From: CBDAPI01 sp965248635
GTDB lineage: Bacteria; Acidobacteriota; UBA6911; RPQK01; CBDAPI01
DNA: 64,000 nucleotides
Assembly: GCA_965248635.1 (NCBI GenBank)
Contig: OZ252114.1
Span: forward strand, 806,001-870,000
Direction of reading: 5' to 3'
Positions 27,108-37,045 of this stretch are shown here, in pieces; within the stretch, counting starts at the first letter, position 1; every line of letters starts with the position of its first letter. The position numbers were made by a program, and so were the translations under genes. The notes beneath the pieces are model-generated. The model was not told the DNA's origin and searched no databases. It was given only the letters and a program-made list of their open reading frames with translations.

Positions 27108-27375
27108 ACGAACTGCCGAGCTAGCCCGGCTGGATTTCAGTACCGATGAATTGAATCGCTTTGTTGACCAGTTCTCTGAGCTGCTGGGCTATTTCGAACA
27201 GCTCCGGGAAGTCGATACCAGTTCTGTCGAACCCCTCTACCACCCGCTACCCCGTGAAGATACTCCCTTCCGGGAAGACCGGGTCGAAGTCGAGCTGTCC
27301 AGTGAGGAGGCCCTGAGAGAGGCACCGGAGTCGGCTCAGGGTCACTTCAAAGTGCCAAAGGTGATCGAGTCGTGA
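27082..27375 (+). CDS. gatC: Aspartyl/glutamyl-tRNA amidotransferase subunit C
   Basis: 97 aa from ATG 27082 (a second ATG lies one codon earlier) with GGAG at 27073-27076. Conserved GatC elements are VERTAELARLDFSTDELNRF, LLGYFEQLREVDTSSVEPLY and the FREDRV segment. It stabilises the GatA-GatB interface. Coupled to ribF by a 26-bp overlap and to gatA by GTGA. gatB is not in this window. Confidence 0.95.
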   Translation: MKIKPEQVERTAELARLDFSTDELNRFVDQFSELLGYFEQLREVDTSSVEPLYHPLPREDTPFREDRVEVELSSEEALREAPESAQGHFKVPKVIES

Positions 27376-28844
27376 AAGGCGAGGATCTGCTGGGACTGAC
27401 CGCCTCTGGGATGCACGAACTGATCAAGAGCAGAGAGGCTTCTTCGGAGGAAATCTGCCGGGCTTTTGTGGAGCGGATCGAAGCGGTGGACACAGAAGTC
27501 CGGGCTTTCCTTCATTGCCAGCCGGAGGAAGTTCTGGAGCAGGCCAGAACGATTGATCAGCGCATTGGCGAAGGAAGCCTGGAACCGGGCGCATTCACAG
27601 GGATCCCCGTCGCCATCAAGGACGTGATCGTCACGCGGGATGTCCCGACAACCTGTGGATCTAGTATCCTCCAGGGCTATCGCCCGCCCTACGACGCCAC
27701 CGTGACCCGGCGGCTGCGCGACCACGGAGCGGTGCTGCTGGGAAAGACGAACTGCGACGAGTTCGCCATGGGATCCAGCACTGAGAATTCAGCCTTTGGC
27801 CCGACCCGCAACCCCTGGGACCTGGAGCGTGTCCCAGGCGGCTCGAGTGGAGGGTCGGCGGCCTGTGTAGCCGCCCGGGAGGCTCCCCTGGCTCTGGGCA
27901 CGGACACAGGCGGCTCGATTCGTCAGCCCGCCGCCTTTTGCGGAGTCGTGGGGCTGAAGCCGACCTACGGACGGATCTCGCGCTACGGTCTGGTGGCGTT
28001 TGCTTCCTCGCTGGACCAGATTGGCCCAATCACTCACTCAGTCAGAGATGCTGCCGGTTTGCTGAGGGTCATTGCAGGGGAGGATCCCCGCGACTCCACA
28101 TCATCACCCAGCCCGGTCGAGGACTATGTCGGAAAACTCGACGAGGACTGCTCGTCTCTCTGCATCGGGGTGGCAGTCGACTGGATAGCCGGGCTCTCGG
28201 ACCTCGAGATCAAGGGAGCCCTCGAGAATGCGGTTCGAGCCCTCGACCGGGGCGGTTTTCCGATCTCTGAAATCCAACTTCCTCACGACCATTTCTCGAT
28301 TGCCGCTTATTATCTGGTGGCGACAGCCGAGGCAAGTGCCAACCTGGCCCGCTATGACGGTGTCCGCTACGGTCACCGCTCCGCCTCGACCACGGATCTC
28401 GAGAGCCTCTACCGCAAGACCCGGAACGAAGGGTTCGGGGAGGAAGTGAAGCGCCGGATCATGCTGGGCACTTTTGCTCTCAGCTCCGGGTACTACGATG
28501 CTTATTACAGAAAAGCCAGCCAGGTCCGGCGCCTGCTGCGTGACGACTTCATGGCGGCCTTTCAGGGAGTCGATATCATTCTGGGGCCAGTCACACCAAC
28601 CCCATCTTTCAAGCTGGGCGAGAAGCTGGAAGACCCCCTGGAGATGTATCTCTCCGACGTTTTTACGGTCTCGACCAATCTGGCCGGCTTGCCCGGGCTG
28701 AGTCTCCCGGCAGCGTTTACTCGAAACGGCCTGCCCATCGGAGTCCAGTTGTTGGCCCGGCCTTTTGCTGAAAGCAGCCTGCTCCAGGTGGCCCACTTCC
28801 TGGAAGGGGAGCTGGCTGTCGAGCCCCCGCCTTTGCCCGTTTGA
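27372..28844 (+). CDS. gatA: Aspartyl/glutamyl-tRNA amidotransferase subunit A
   Basis: 490 aa from a GTG overlapping the gatC stop. Amidase-signature enzyme that releases ammonia from glutamine for tRNA-bound Glu/Asp. The triad is readable: Lys83 (VAIKDV), cis-Ser158 (PGGSSGGSAA) and nucleophile Ser182 (GTDTGGSIRQPA). The remaining signature GLKPTYGRISRYGLVAFASS is intact. A three-hairpin repeat begins directly after the stop. Confidence 0.97.
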   Translation: MKGEDLLGLTASGMHELIKSREASSEEICRAFVERIEAVDTEVRAFLHCQPEEVLEQARTIDQRIGEGSLEPGAFTGIPVAIKDVIVTRDVPTTCGSSILQGYRPPYDATVTRRLRDHGAVLLGKTNCDEFAMGSSTENSAFGPTRNPWDLERVPGGSSGGSAACVAAREAPLALGTDTGGSIRQPAAFCGVVGLKPTYGRISRYGLVAFASSLDQIGPITHSVRDAAGLLRVIAGEDPRDSTSSPSPVEDYVGKLDEDCSSLCIGVAVDWIAGLSDLEIKGALENAVRALDRGGFPISEIQLPHDHFSIAAYYLVATAEASANLARYDGVRYGHRSASTTDLESLYRKTRNEGFGEEVKRRIMLGTFALSSGYYDAYYRKASQVRRLLRDDFMAAFQGVDIILGPVTPTPSFKLGEKLEDPLEMYLSDVFTVSTNLAGLPGLSLPAAFTRNGLPIGVQLLARPFAESSLLQVAHFLEGELAVEPPPLPV

Positions 28845-28847
28845 AAC

Positions 28848-28907
28848 GGGCGACCACCAGGGTCGCCCCTACGGGCCAATTCGTAGGGGCCGGTCTTGTG
28901 CCGGCCC
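28848..28907. repeat. Three-hairpin intergenic repeat
   Basis: Three adjacent perfect stems: GGGCGACC/GGTCGCCC (28848-28868), CCTACG/CGTAGG (28868-28887) and GGCCGG/CCGGCC (28888-28906). Elements beginning with this GGGCGACC...GGTCGCCCCTAC pattern are widespread REP-like intergenic repeats in many bacteria (established knowledge, recalled not searched). It may also terminate gatA transcription. Confidence 0.65.
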
Positions 28908-28927
28908 GCTCCAGTCTCGAGACCACA

Positions 28928-28962
28928 GTATTAGGCCGCGTCTCGCCTTTGGCGTCTAATAC
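28928..28962. repeat. Inverted repeat upstream of the S74 protein gene
   Basis: GTATTAG...CTAATAC (7-bp perfect outer arms) enclosing GCC...GGC. The left side AGTATTAGGCCGC recurs exactly in a stronger hairpin at 36726-36766. Both are upstream of genes for exported proteins. Confidence 0.6.
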
Positions 28963-29109
28963 CGTTTGGCATCTGCTCCCTCTCCATGACAGAAGTGTCA
29001 TGCGTCTCGAATCTCAAAAGGCTAGGTGTCGGCGGGACTCCGGTTTATTGAGACGCGTTTATTAAGACGCGCACTTATGCCGCAACTCGGTTGGGGAAGG
29101 AGCAAAATC

Positions 29110-30693
29110 ATGAGACGACGAGGACTCATTAGACCGGTATTCATGGTGGGAATCTGGCTTGTGTGGACAGCTCAGCTGGGGGGCCAGCCGCCAATAACGC
29201 CTGTGATCACCAACGCGGTGGCGGATCTGGATGCCAAAACGCTGAGCCTTTTCGGGGCGAATTTCGGTTCCAACCCCCAGGTATTCATCGGTAGTGAGGG
29301 CGCGCTGGTGGAGCTGATGGTCAACTTCGCCACCTCGACCGACGGTTTCATCGAAGCCGCCCTTGGCTCACCCGATCCGGGAACCTATTCGGTAGTGGTC
29401 TCCACGGGGCCAAATCAAATCCAAATGGCCGCGATGGATCTGACGATCGGGGCGGTCGGCCCAGAGGGGCCCGAGGGGCCCTCCAGACCTCCGGGGACAC
29501 CCAACCCGAACATCATCACCGAGGGCTCGTCTACGTTCAACACCGCCATTGGAGTCGACGCACTTGTCAACAACAACGGCATTAACAACACAGCGAGCGG
29601 GGCCCTGGCACTCGCCGTCAACGACGCCGGCAGTTTCAATACCGCGACCGGCAGCGAGGCGCTCGCCAGCAACGCCAGCGGCAATAGCAACACAGCGACC
29701 GGGTACCGGGCGCTCACCACCAACACCAGCGGCTTTCGCAACACGGCAAGCGGGCAAGCGGCACTCCGCAGCAACACTACCGGCAATAACAACACAGCGA
29801 GCGGGGTCAACGCGCTCCGCAGCAACACTACCGGCTTTTTCAACACCGCAAATGGAAGCGAGGCACTGGCCAACAACACTACCGGGTTTCAAAATACAGC
29901 TAGTGGGGGCAGTGCGCTTACGAACAACACCACAGGGTCTAACAACACGGCGGGCGGGCAGGCGGCGCTGCACGACAACACCAGCGGCGGTGGCAACACT
30001 GCGACGGGGACCGTTGCGCTTGGCAGCAACATCACTGGTGCGAACAACACCGCGACCGGGCTTCAGGCTCTCATCAACAACACCGGCGGCGGACAAAACA
30101 CGGCCGTTGGGGCCTTTGCGCTCGGCAAGAACGACGCCGTCGGGCAAAACACCGCGGTCGGCGGCTCAGCGCTCGAGAACAGTACCGGGTCCTGGAACAT
30201 CGGCATTGGGTTTGCGGCAGGGAGGGACTTAGAAGTTGGGGACAACAATATATATATCGGCAACCCCGGTGGGGCGATGGAGTCGAACATCATCAGAATC
30301 GGGGACGCCGGACACACTGCCTTTATCGCCGGTTTCCAGTTCCCTCCCCTCTCCTCGATGCGATTCAAGGAAAACATTCGCGACATGGGACAGGGCAGCT
30401 CCAGCCTGATGCGGCTGCGACCGGTCACCTTTCGTTACCGGAAAGAGTATGCTGCCGGTGATCAGCGGCTGAAATACGGACTGATTGCTGAAGAAGTGGC
30501 CGAAGTTTATCCCGAGCTGGTCGTCCATGACGACACGGGCAGGGTCCGGACGGTGTTGTATCAGGAGTTAAACGCGATGTTGCTGAACGAACTCCAGAAA
30601 CAGCATCGCCAGATTCAGGATCTCACGGAAAGACTGGCGCGCATGGAGCAGACCCTGACCGCCCGGCACCTGCTGACCTCGCTGGAGGAGTAG
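29110..30693 (+). CDS. Exported repeat protein with C-terminal S74 self-cleaving chaperone domain
   Basis: 527 aa from ATG 29110, chosen for AAGGAG at good spacing. Order: signal/membrane segment (about 8-25); an IPT/TIG-like domain (about 28-112, LSLFGANFGSNPQVFIG); a short collagen-like GPEGPEGP run; 13 units of 16-17 residues (29539-30195, consensus NTAxGxxAL-xNxTGxx); NIYIGNPGG; then a Peptidase_S74 intramolecular chaperone domain with Ser415/Lys420 (SSMRFKENI), LKYGLIAEEVAEVYPELVV and a final coiled coil. S74 domains are known to trimerise beta-helical fibres and cleave themselves off. This is probably a trimeric surface fibre; the ligand is unknown. Confidence 0.85.
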   Translation: MRRRGLIRPVFMVGIWLVWTAQLGGQPPITPVITNAVADLDAKTLSLFGANFGSNPQVFIGSEGALVELMVNFATSTDGFIEAALGSPDPGTYSVVVSTGPNQIQMAAMDLTIGAVGPEGPEGPSRPPGTPNPNIITEGSSTFNTAIGVDALVNNNGINNTASGALALAVNDAGSFNTATGSEALASNASGNSNTATGYRALTTNTSGFRNTASGQAALRSNTTGNNNTASGVNALRSNTTGFFNTANGSEALANNTTGFQNTASGGSALTNNTTGSNNTAGGQAALHDNTSGGGNTATGTVALGSNITGANNTATGLQALINNTGGGQNTAVGAFALGKNDAVGQNTAVGGSALENSTGSWNIGIGFAAGRDLEVGDNNIYIGNPGGAMESNIIRIGDAGHTAFIAGFQFPPLSSMRFKENIRDMGQGSSSLMRLRPVTFRYRKEYAAGDQRLKYGLIAEEVAEVYPELVVHDDTGRVRTVLYQELNAMLLNELQKQHRQIQDLTERLARMEQTLTARHLLTSLEE

Positions 30694-30720
30694 TTTCTGC
30701 AACGGACGTCTTGGGACGGT

Positions 30721-30796
30721 TTACCCGGTTGTCATCGGGACCAGGCGCTTGAGTTCTTCGAACCACTTGAGTTCTTGGAAGTTCGGGACCTCATTC
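30721..30796 (-). pseudogene. C-terminal remnant of a PD40-type gene
   Basis: The minus strand reads EVPNFQELKWFEELKRLVP before a stop at 30721. This closely matches the end of the PD40 protein at 34555 (LNWFEELNRLVP), including at the DNA level. No upstream part of the gene is found; the rest of 30694-31063 holds nothing supportable. Confidence 0.55.
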
Positions 30797-31063
30797 GGTC
30801 TTCCTTTTCCAGGTCTGGATTCAATCGATTATCCTCTCAGATTTTTCAGCTTCTGGTCTGGAGAATCCTGTCCCAGACCTCTGTCTTTCCGATCCAGGCC
30901 TGACCAGAATTTACAGAAAGGTTACGCTACTTCAGAACGCAAAGCGCCCGTCATTAGTATCGCTTCCGGGTAGCCTGGGGCCTCGCCTCCTACTTAAAGC
31001 TTATTTTGTGCCTTTGTCGTGCTTTGATAAGGTAATGGCAACTCTGCAGTCTGAGACGCGATC

Positions 31064-34000
31064 ATGAAGAAGAGCTCGGTGTTGACCTTGACTATCCTGT
31101 CGCTTTGTTTCCCTCTGATCGGCCAGGAGAATCTGGGCAGAATGGCAGGGACCATCAGCGACGAAACGGGTGCTGTGATTCCCGCCGCCGATGTGACGGC
31201 CCGCAATGAGGCGACTGGAGTCGAGGCCTCTGTTGCCAGCAATGGCTCGGGGGCCTACTTTTTCCCCAACCTGGTGATCGGCTTCTATACCGTAACCGTA
31301 AGTCTGGACGGTTTTAAGACCCTTGAAAAGGTAGGCGTGCGTGTCGCTGCCGGAGGCGCGGTTACGCTGAACATCACCCTGCCTGTCGGCGAGGTCATGG
31401 ACACCGTGACGGTGGAAGGGGGGGCGTTAGCCGTCGACACTCAATCCTCCAGTGCGGGTGTCACAAGGTTTGCAGAGGAGATTGGGGACCTGCCGCTGCC
31501 CCTGAACCAGGAAGCCCGACAGATCCTGTCTTTTACGCGGACTCTTCCCGGTTTCTCTTACTCGCCGACCATATCAGGGAGCCTGGCCACCTACATGGGA
31601 GAACTCAACGGAGTGGTGGGCACTGTGAGCCTGAAGATCGATGGCATCTACGCGAGTCCCCAGACATTTACGGGCCTGGGTGAACAGTCGGGGCTGATTC
31701 CCGAGTCCATGAGCGAATTTCGGACGGTCACCAACTTAAACGCCGAACATGGCTGGAATCTGGGCTCCAGCGTGGAAATGGTGATGCGGTCGGGAACCAA
31801 CGAGTTTCACGGGAGTGTGTTCGAGTTTTTCCGCAACGATGCGCTCGACGCCCGTAACTTTTTTGCTGCCGATGTAAGCGCCCACAAGCAAAATGAATTC
31901 GGGGGTATCGTAGGCGGACCGATTGTCAGAAATAAACACTTCTTCATGGTCAGCTATACGGGATTCCGATTGCGGAGAGTGAGAGCCGGTGTCAGTGCGA
32001 CTGTGCCCACGGAATTAATGAAAATCGGAGATTTCAGCGAGTTACTGGGAGAGCAAATAGGAACCGATGTGCTGGGAAGGCCCATTTTGCAGGGTCAGAT
32101 TTACGATCCGCTGACCACTCGGCCGGACGGGCACTCTGGTTTCATCCGCGACCCATTTCCAGGGAATATCATTCCTTCCAACCGAATCAGCCCCATTTCG
32201 GCTGCTTTTCAGGCGGGATACCCGGCAGCCAACCGACCGGGTACCCAGAACAACTGGATCGGTTCGCAGGCCCCTGCTCCCACGGATACAGACAAGATCA
32301 CCCTGAAGACCGATCACGAGATGACCGACAAGTGGAAGTTCTCCTTTGGGATGGACTGGGATCAAACGGACGTCGTGTTTGCGGGCTTTGGGGGCGGGTG
32401 GGACGAGCGGATCACTACAACCTATCTCAACCCTGGCAGGCAATACCGTTACCGTTTCGCGAACTACTTCACGCTTCGGCCCAATCTGCTCTTGAGCGTC
32501 CGTTTTGCCGGGCAGCGGCTGCATCGAGTGCAAGAAAGGGCAGGTAACACGTTCGGTGCGGATTCAGGTCTCACCGGAGTGCTGACACCGGACACCCCCC
32601 GAACCAACATCCAGGGCACTACCGGGTTTGGACAGGTTTTCACCGATTTCTGGGAGCCCGGGACCACTTTTCCGGGCTACGTCGATTTGTCCTGGACCAG
32701 GGGGAACCACCACTTCAAGATGGGTGCTCAGGTAAGACAGTCCACGGTCACCTTCCGAGCCCAGACCCTTACCCACGGCAACTGGAGGTTCAGGGACATC
32801 ACCACCGGACTGGCGGCAGGCCAGATCAGGGACGAAAGCGGCAACGTATCTCCCTTTCCGGATGTGGCGCTCACCGGCAGTGGCTATGCCAGCTACTTAT
32901 TGGGAGAGGTAGACCGTGCCATCATGAACTCTCCCAACAGCAATCGAATCAACTCTCGCACTTACGCTGTCTATTTCCAGGACACCTGGCGGGCTACTTC
33001 AAACCTGACCGTCAACTATGGACTTCGCTATTCCTGGTGGGACTCCTTTGGCGAAAGCTACGACCGTATGGGGTGGTTCGATCCCAGCGTCCCCAATCCG
33101 GGGGCGGCCGGAAGACCTGGTGCGCTGAGTTTCCAGGGTGAGGGCTCGGGCCGGACCGGCCGGACCCGGGCGTTCGACCGCTACTATGGAGCCCTGGGAC
33201 CCCGCCTGGGTCTTGGCCTATGCATTGGATGACAAGACGGTCCTGAGAAGCTACTACGGAGTTGCCTACGCCGATCCCACGCACGAGTACAACCATCATA
33301 GTGCAAGGATCCCCCGGCTCGGGTGGAGCGTGACCGTTGATCAGCGCTCGCTGGATGGAGGAGTGACTCCAGCCTTTAACTGGAACGACGGATTCCCCGA
33401 CATCGGTCTCCAGACCATCGCCAGTCTTCCCAACCTCGACCCCGCTTTACAAAACGGAGGCTTCGTTCCCTGGATCGACCCGGAAGACAACAAGTGGACC
33501 AGGAGTCACAACCTGGGTTTCGGGATTGAAAGGAGGCTGCGGTGGGACATGATGCTCAAGGCGGATTACGTGGGCAAGCTGGGCCGCAATGCACCCGTGC
33601 AGTGGGACCGTAACCAGATACCCGTGGAGGTCTATGGCCTGGGCCCTGTCATCAATACACCGATTGATTCTCCGCAAGGACAGGCTACGGGAATACCGAG
33701 CCCCTACGCCGGGTTCAGCGGGAGTGTCCGCCAGGCCTCGCGGCCCTATCCCCAGTATTGCTGCGTGACCCAGACACCCGCTCACTCCGGCACCAGGTCC
33801 TACCACGCTTTGAATTTCAGTGCCCGCAAGCTTTTTGGACGGGGATTCGGTTTTCTCCTGGCCTATACGCTTTCCAAGAACCTCCATTCGGGTCGCGGAG
33901 GCAATGTTTGGTCGCCACCCGGAGTGGTACACGAGGGTTATGGAGGGATCAGGGTCAACTACCTGGAGAATTTTGACCGTACTCACAACGTGGCCCTGAC

Positions 34001-34508
34001 CTGGTCCTACCACCACCCTTTCGGACAGGGGCAGCGATGGGGCAGTGGCACCTCTGGTCTGGCCAACCAGATCATAGGCAACTGGAGGGTGATTGGCTGG
34101 CACAACTACATGTCCGGCGCCCCGATCTTACTGGGCCGCGTCAATCGAACAGGGGCTCCCATCTCAACCGGCGTCAGCCACGGGTCCTACGATCCCAACG
34201 GCCCGCAGCAATACACACTCAACGTGGACGCTTTTTCTCCTGAAAACCGATTTGTGGCATTTGGAGATACAGATCAGCTGCCCGATATTCGTGGGTTCGG
34301 ATACTCGAACGAGAACCTGTCGATTCTCAAGGACTTCCAGGTAACCGAGGAGGTCCGTTTCGAGTTCTGGGCCGAATTCTTCAACGCCTTCAATCGGGCC
34401 CAGTTCTTTGGCATGGCCACATCCATCCGTAGACCGACGTCGTTTGGACGATACGGAGCGGCAGCGCCTCCCAGGATCATTCAGTTTCGATTCAGGATGG
34501 CTTTTTGA
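31064..34508 (+). pseudogene. Oar-like TonB-dependent receptor, one frameshift
   Basis: About 1147 aa if joined. Signal peptide ending LIGQ (about 20); carboxypeptidase-regulatory-like domain at about 26-110 (GTISDETGAVIPAADVTARN, YTVTVSLDGFKTLE); plug with SSVEMVMRSGTNEFHGSVFE; then a large beta-barrel ending in Phe (FRFRMAF), as outer-membrane proteins do. The first frame ends at 33232 after GALGPRLGL. The second continues AYALDDKTVLRSYYGVAYAD and runs to 34508. Removing one G from the GG at 33215-33216 restores PRLGLAYALDD. Outer-membrane uptake or adhesion of a large substrate is the family role. Confidence 0.88.
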
Positions 34509-34554
34509 GGGATGAGTATTCGGTCGAGGACCCGGTGGACTGGGAGGGGGTCGC

Positions 34555-36634
34555 TTAGTCGTCAGTCGGGACAAGGCGGTTGAGCTCTTCGAACCAGTTG
34601 AGCACGACGTGAATCTCGGCCGTCCGCTTTCGCTCGTCTTCTTGTTTGATCATCAGGAAGCGCTGACCATCAGGTGAAACCTCGTAGCTGCCTTTTCTAT
34701 ACGGTCCGCCGAACAACACCCGGGGCTTGCCCGATTCGAACGAAGGTTCCGTCTGGACACTGACAGCCATCATTTCGCCGCTCTGAAGGCGACGAAAGAA
34801 CAACTCGTTGCCGTCAGGTGACCAGGCCGGTTGGACGGCCTCCTCCTGGCCCGACACCAGCCATGCGACAGCGGGTTTCTCGTAGCGGCGCACGTACACG
34901 CGGAGCCGACGCGTCTCACCGGATGTATAAGCAATCCAGCGGCCGTCCGGGGAAAACGAAGGCGAGAACTGGGCATAATCAGACGAGAACAAGACTCGTG
35001 GCTCCCGATCGCCGTCCATGGGAAGAATGCCAATGTCATCACCGCTGTTGGAGAAGGCCAGTACGCCGCCGTCGGGCGACCAGGTTGGGAAATCAATACT
35101 GAAACCCCTGAAACCCGCAACCTGACGATTCAGGGCGAGCAGGTGCTCGGCAGCACCGGTACCCTGGGAGGCCTTTCGGTACAAGCTGTTTTGGAAGCCG
35201 TTTGAGCTGCCACGGTTCGAGAGGAACGTGATCCACTTGCCATCGGGCGTCCAGGCGGGCCAGGTGTTGACATTTCCCTCAAAGGTAAAAGGGGCGAAAG
35301 AATCCTGTTCCAGATCGTAGATCCAGATGTTGGACGCACCTTTGTCAGACATGGTCAGGGCAACCTGTTTTCCATCGGGCGAGAGCCGGGGATTTGAGTA
35401 CCTGCGCTTCTCGCTGGTCACCACTCGCTCCCTCCCCTGTCGGTCCACCCAGACCAGCCTGGAACGACCCCGTCCTCTAGACAGCTGCTGCAAGTAGACG
35501 AGAGTACCGTCATCAGCCAGGGCGAAGTTTGTCCGAGGACCCTTCAGGACCTGGACCGGATCTCCCGTCAGCTGGAGCGTCTCAAGGTCAAATGGGGCGG
35601 CCAGCAATCCTCCGTTAGCGTTCTCATACACGAGGTGCCCTGTCTGTGCGTAGTACCCATTCCAGCCGCCCCCGACGAGCATCTTCTGCTCGCCCGTCTT
35701 CAATGACAGCGCCCATATCGTGATTGAGAATTGGCCATCGTTTCGCTCCAAGACGAAGAGCAGTGCATTGCCACCGGGAAGCAGTCCCGGGTAAGTCATG
35801 TAGAGATCTCCGGCCTCGGGGTTGGGAAGAGCAACTGGTTCCGGTTTCCCTCCTGTCGCCGCAACGCGGTAGAGGCCGACGGCCCCGCGATGAGTCCCGG
35901 CTGAGAAGACTATTTCATTCGGACCCCAACTGCCATCCCGGCCGCCTTTTACGGCGCAGACAATCTCAGCCCGGCCGTCGCCAAGACGGACCTTCTTGAG
36001 GTGACTATTCGTGAAGAATCCAACCCAATCTCCATCAGGCGAAATAAAGGGCCAGGATCGTGTTCCTTCGGTGCCCGGGATCGGCGTGGCCTCGAACTCG
36101 TCCAGAGGACGCTGGTAAAGCTGGGTGGTGCCGTCTCGATCAGCCAGATAGACAATGCGCCGGCCATCCGGTGAGATCGTCAGCTTGGGCCGGGGGGGTG
36201 ACTGCACTCAAGGGTGCGCCATTTGGGGGCGTGACCCGAAACTTGTGGACGGAGCTCGGAGGCGGCTCGCCCGGAACCGGAAAATGGGGATTCATCCACC
36301 ACCCAAGCGCAATCAGCAGGACAAGTCCTGCGCCCAACGTGAGCGCCCGAACCACCTTCCTGTCTTGCCAGAAATGGTCCCGGGGAGGTGACCCGTTCCT
36401 TTCGAGTTCAGGACCGCGCTCGGCCATCCAATTGTCGATCTCTGACCGATAGGCGTAAACGCTCGCTCTTTGACTGTGGAGAAGGCGGTGCACGGGCAGG
36501 CCTTGCTTGTTCTCCCAGCGCTGGACGGTGCTGACGTCCCGCCTGAGATAGGCGGCGATTTCCTTCCAGGAGTCCAGACGTTCCCAGGCACCCGGGAGGA
36601 GGTCTGTGCTTCTGTCATCGGAGGGCGTGGCCAT
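34555..36634 (-). pseudogene. HTH-transmembrane-PD40 propeller protein, one frameshift
   Basis: About 692 aa if joined. N-terminal MerR/excisionase-like helix-turn-helix at about 20-70 (WKEIAAYLRRDVSTVQRWEN), one membrane helix at 94-114 (VVRALTLGAGLVLLIALGWW), then a TolB/PD40 propeller of about 550 residues with repeats such as PRLSPDGKQVALTMSDKG and PSFSPDGRWIAYTSGE. The break is in a run of seven G on the plus strand (36192-36198): dropping one base joins LSAVTP to RPKLTISPDG. Architecture resembles CadC-type one-component regulators in which an extracytoplasmic propeller senses a signal. It converges with the receptor gene, 46 bp apart. Confidence 0.82.
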
Positions 36635-36725
36635 TTCGATATCTCAAGACCGATCGGGGAATATCTACTTTCCATCCTAGAACTGACGGGTTCACAGGTC
36701 AACTCATAGTGAGTAGCGCAGGATC

Positions 36726-36766
36726 GCAGTATTAGGCCGCATTTCGGCCTTGCGGCCTAATGCTGC
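36726..36766. repeat. Hairpin element upstream of Cys-rich protein gene
   Basis: 15-bp arms GCAGTATTAGGCCGC and GCGGCCTAATGCTGC (one mismatch) around an 11-bp loop. Thirteen bases are identical to the element at 28928. Downstream, CTCCGGTTTATT at 36925-36936 is also shared with about 29038-29049. The rest of 36635-37045 contains no supportable gene. Confidence 0.65.
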
Positions 36767-37045
36767 TTGGCCTCTGGGCCCTGGATGTGGCAAAAGGGAA
36801 AAGGCAGTCAGAAAGGAGGCCGCGCCAGCTCCACCAAGAGCGGATCCGGTTTCGCGTGCGCCGCCCAGAAGGTAGACCACATTGGCGACAGGAGGAGGAA
36901 AGAAATGAAAAAGAAGAGTTGGAGCTCCGGTTTATTAGGCCCGAATACGCTTATTCACCGGGTCGCAGCCTTACTAGGTGTTAGCTGAAATCAAGTGAAC
37001 ACTTCTCGTCACCCGCAATTAGGGATTTAACGGAGGAAACGACTC

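Noticed and set aside
29539..30195. Regular 51-bp repeats that could be mistaken for a CRISPR array or satellite
   Set aside because: They keep one reading frame, encode a 17-residue protein repeat and have no unique spacers.
29368..30232. Long open frames on the other frame and strand of the repeat protein (about 230-260 codons)
   Set aside because: They arise from the GC-rich 51-bp period of the S74 gene; no starts with ribosome sites and no family features.
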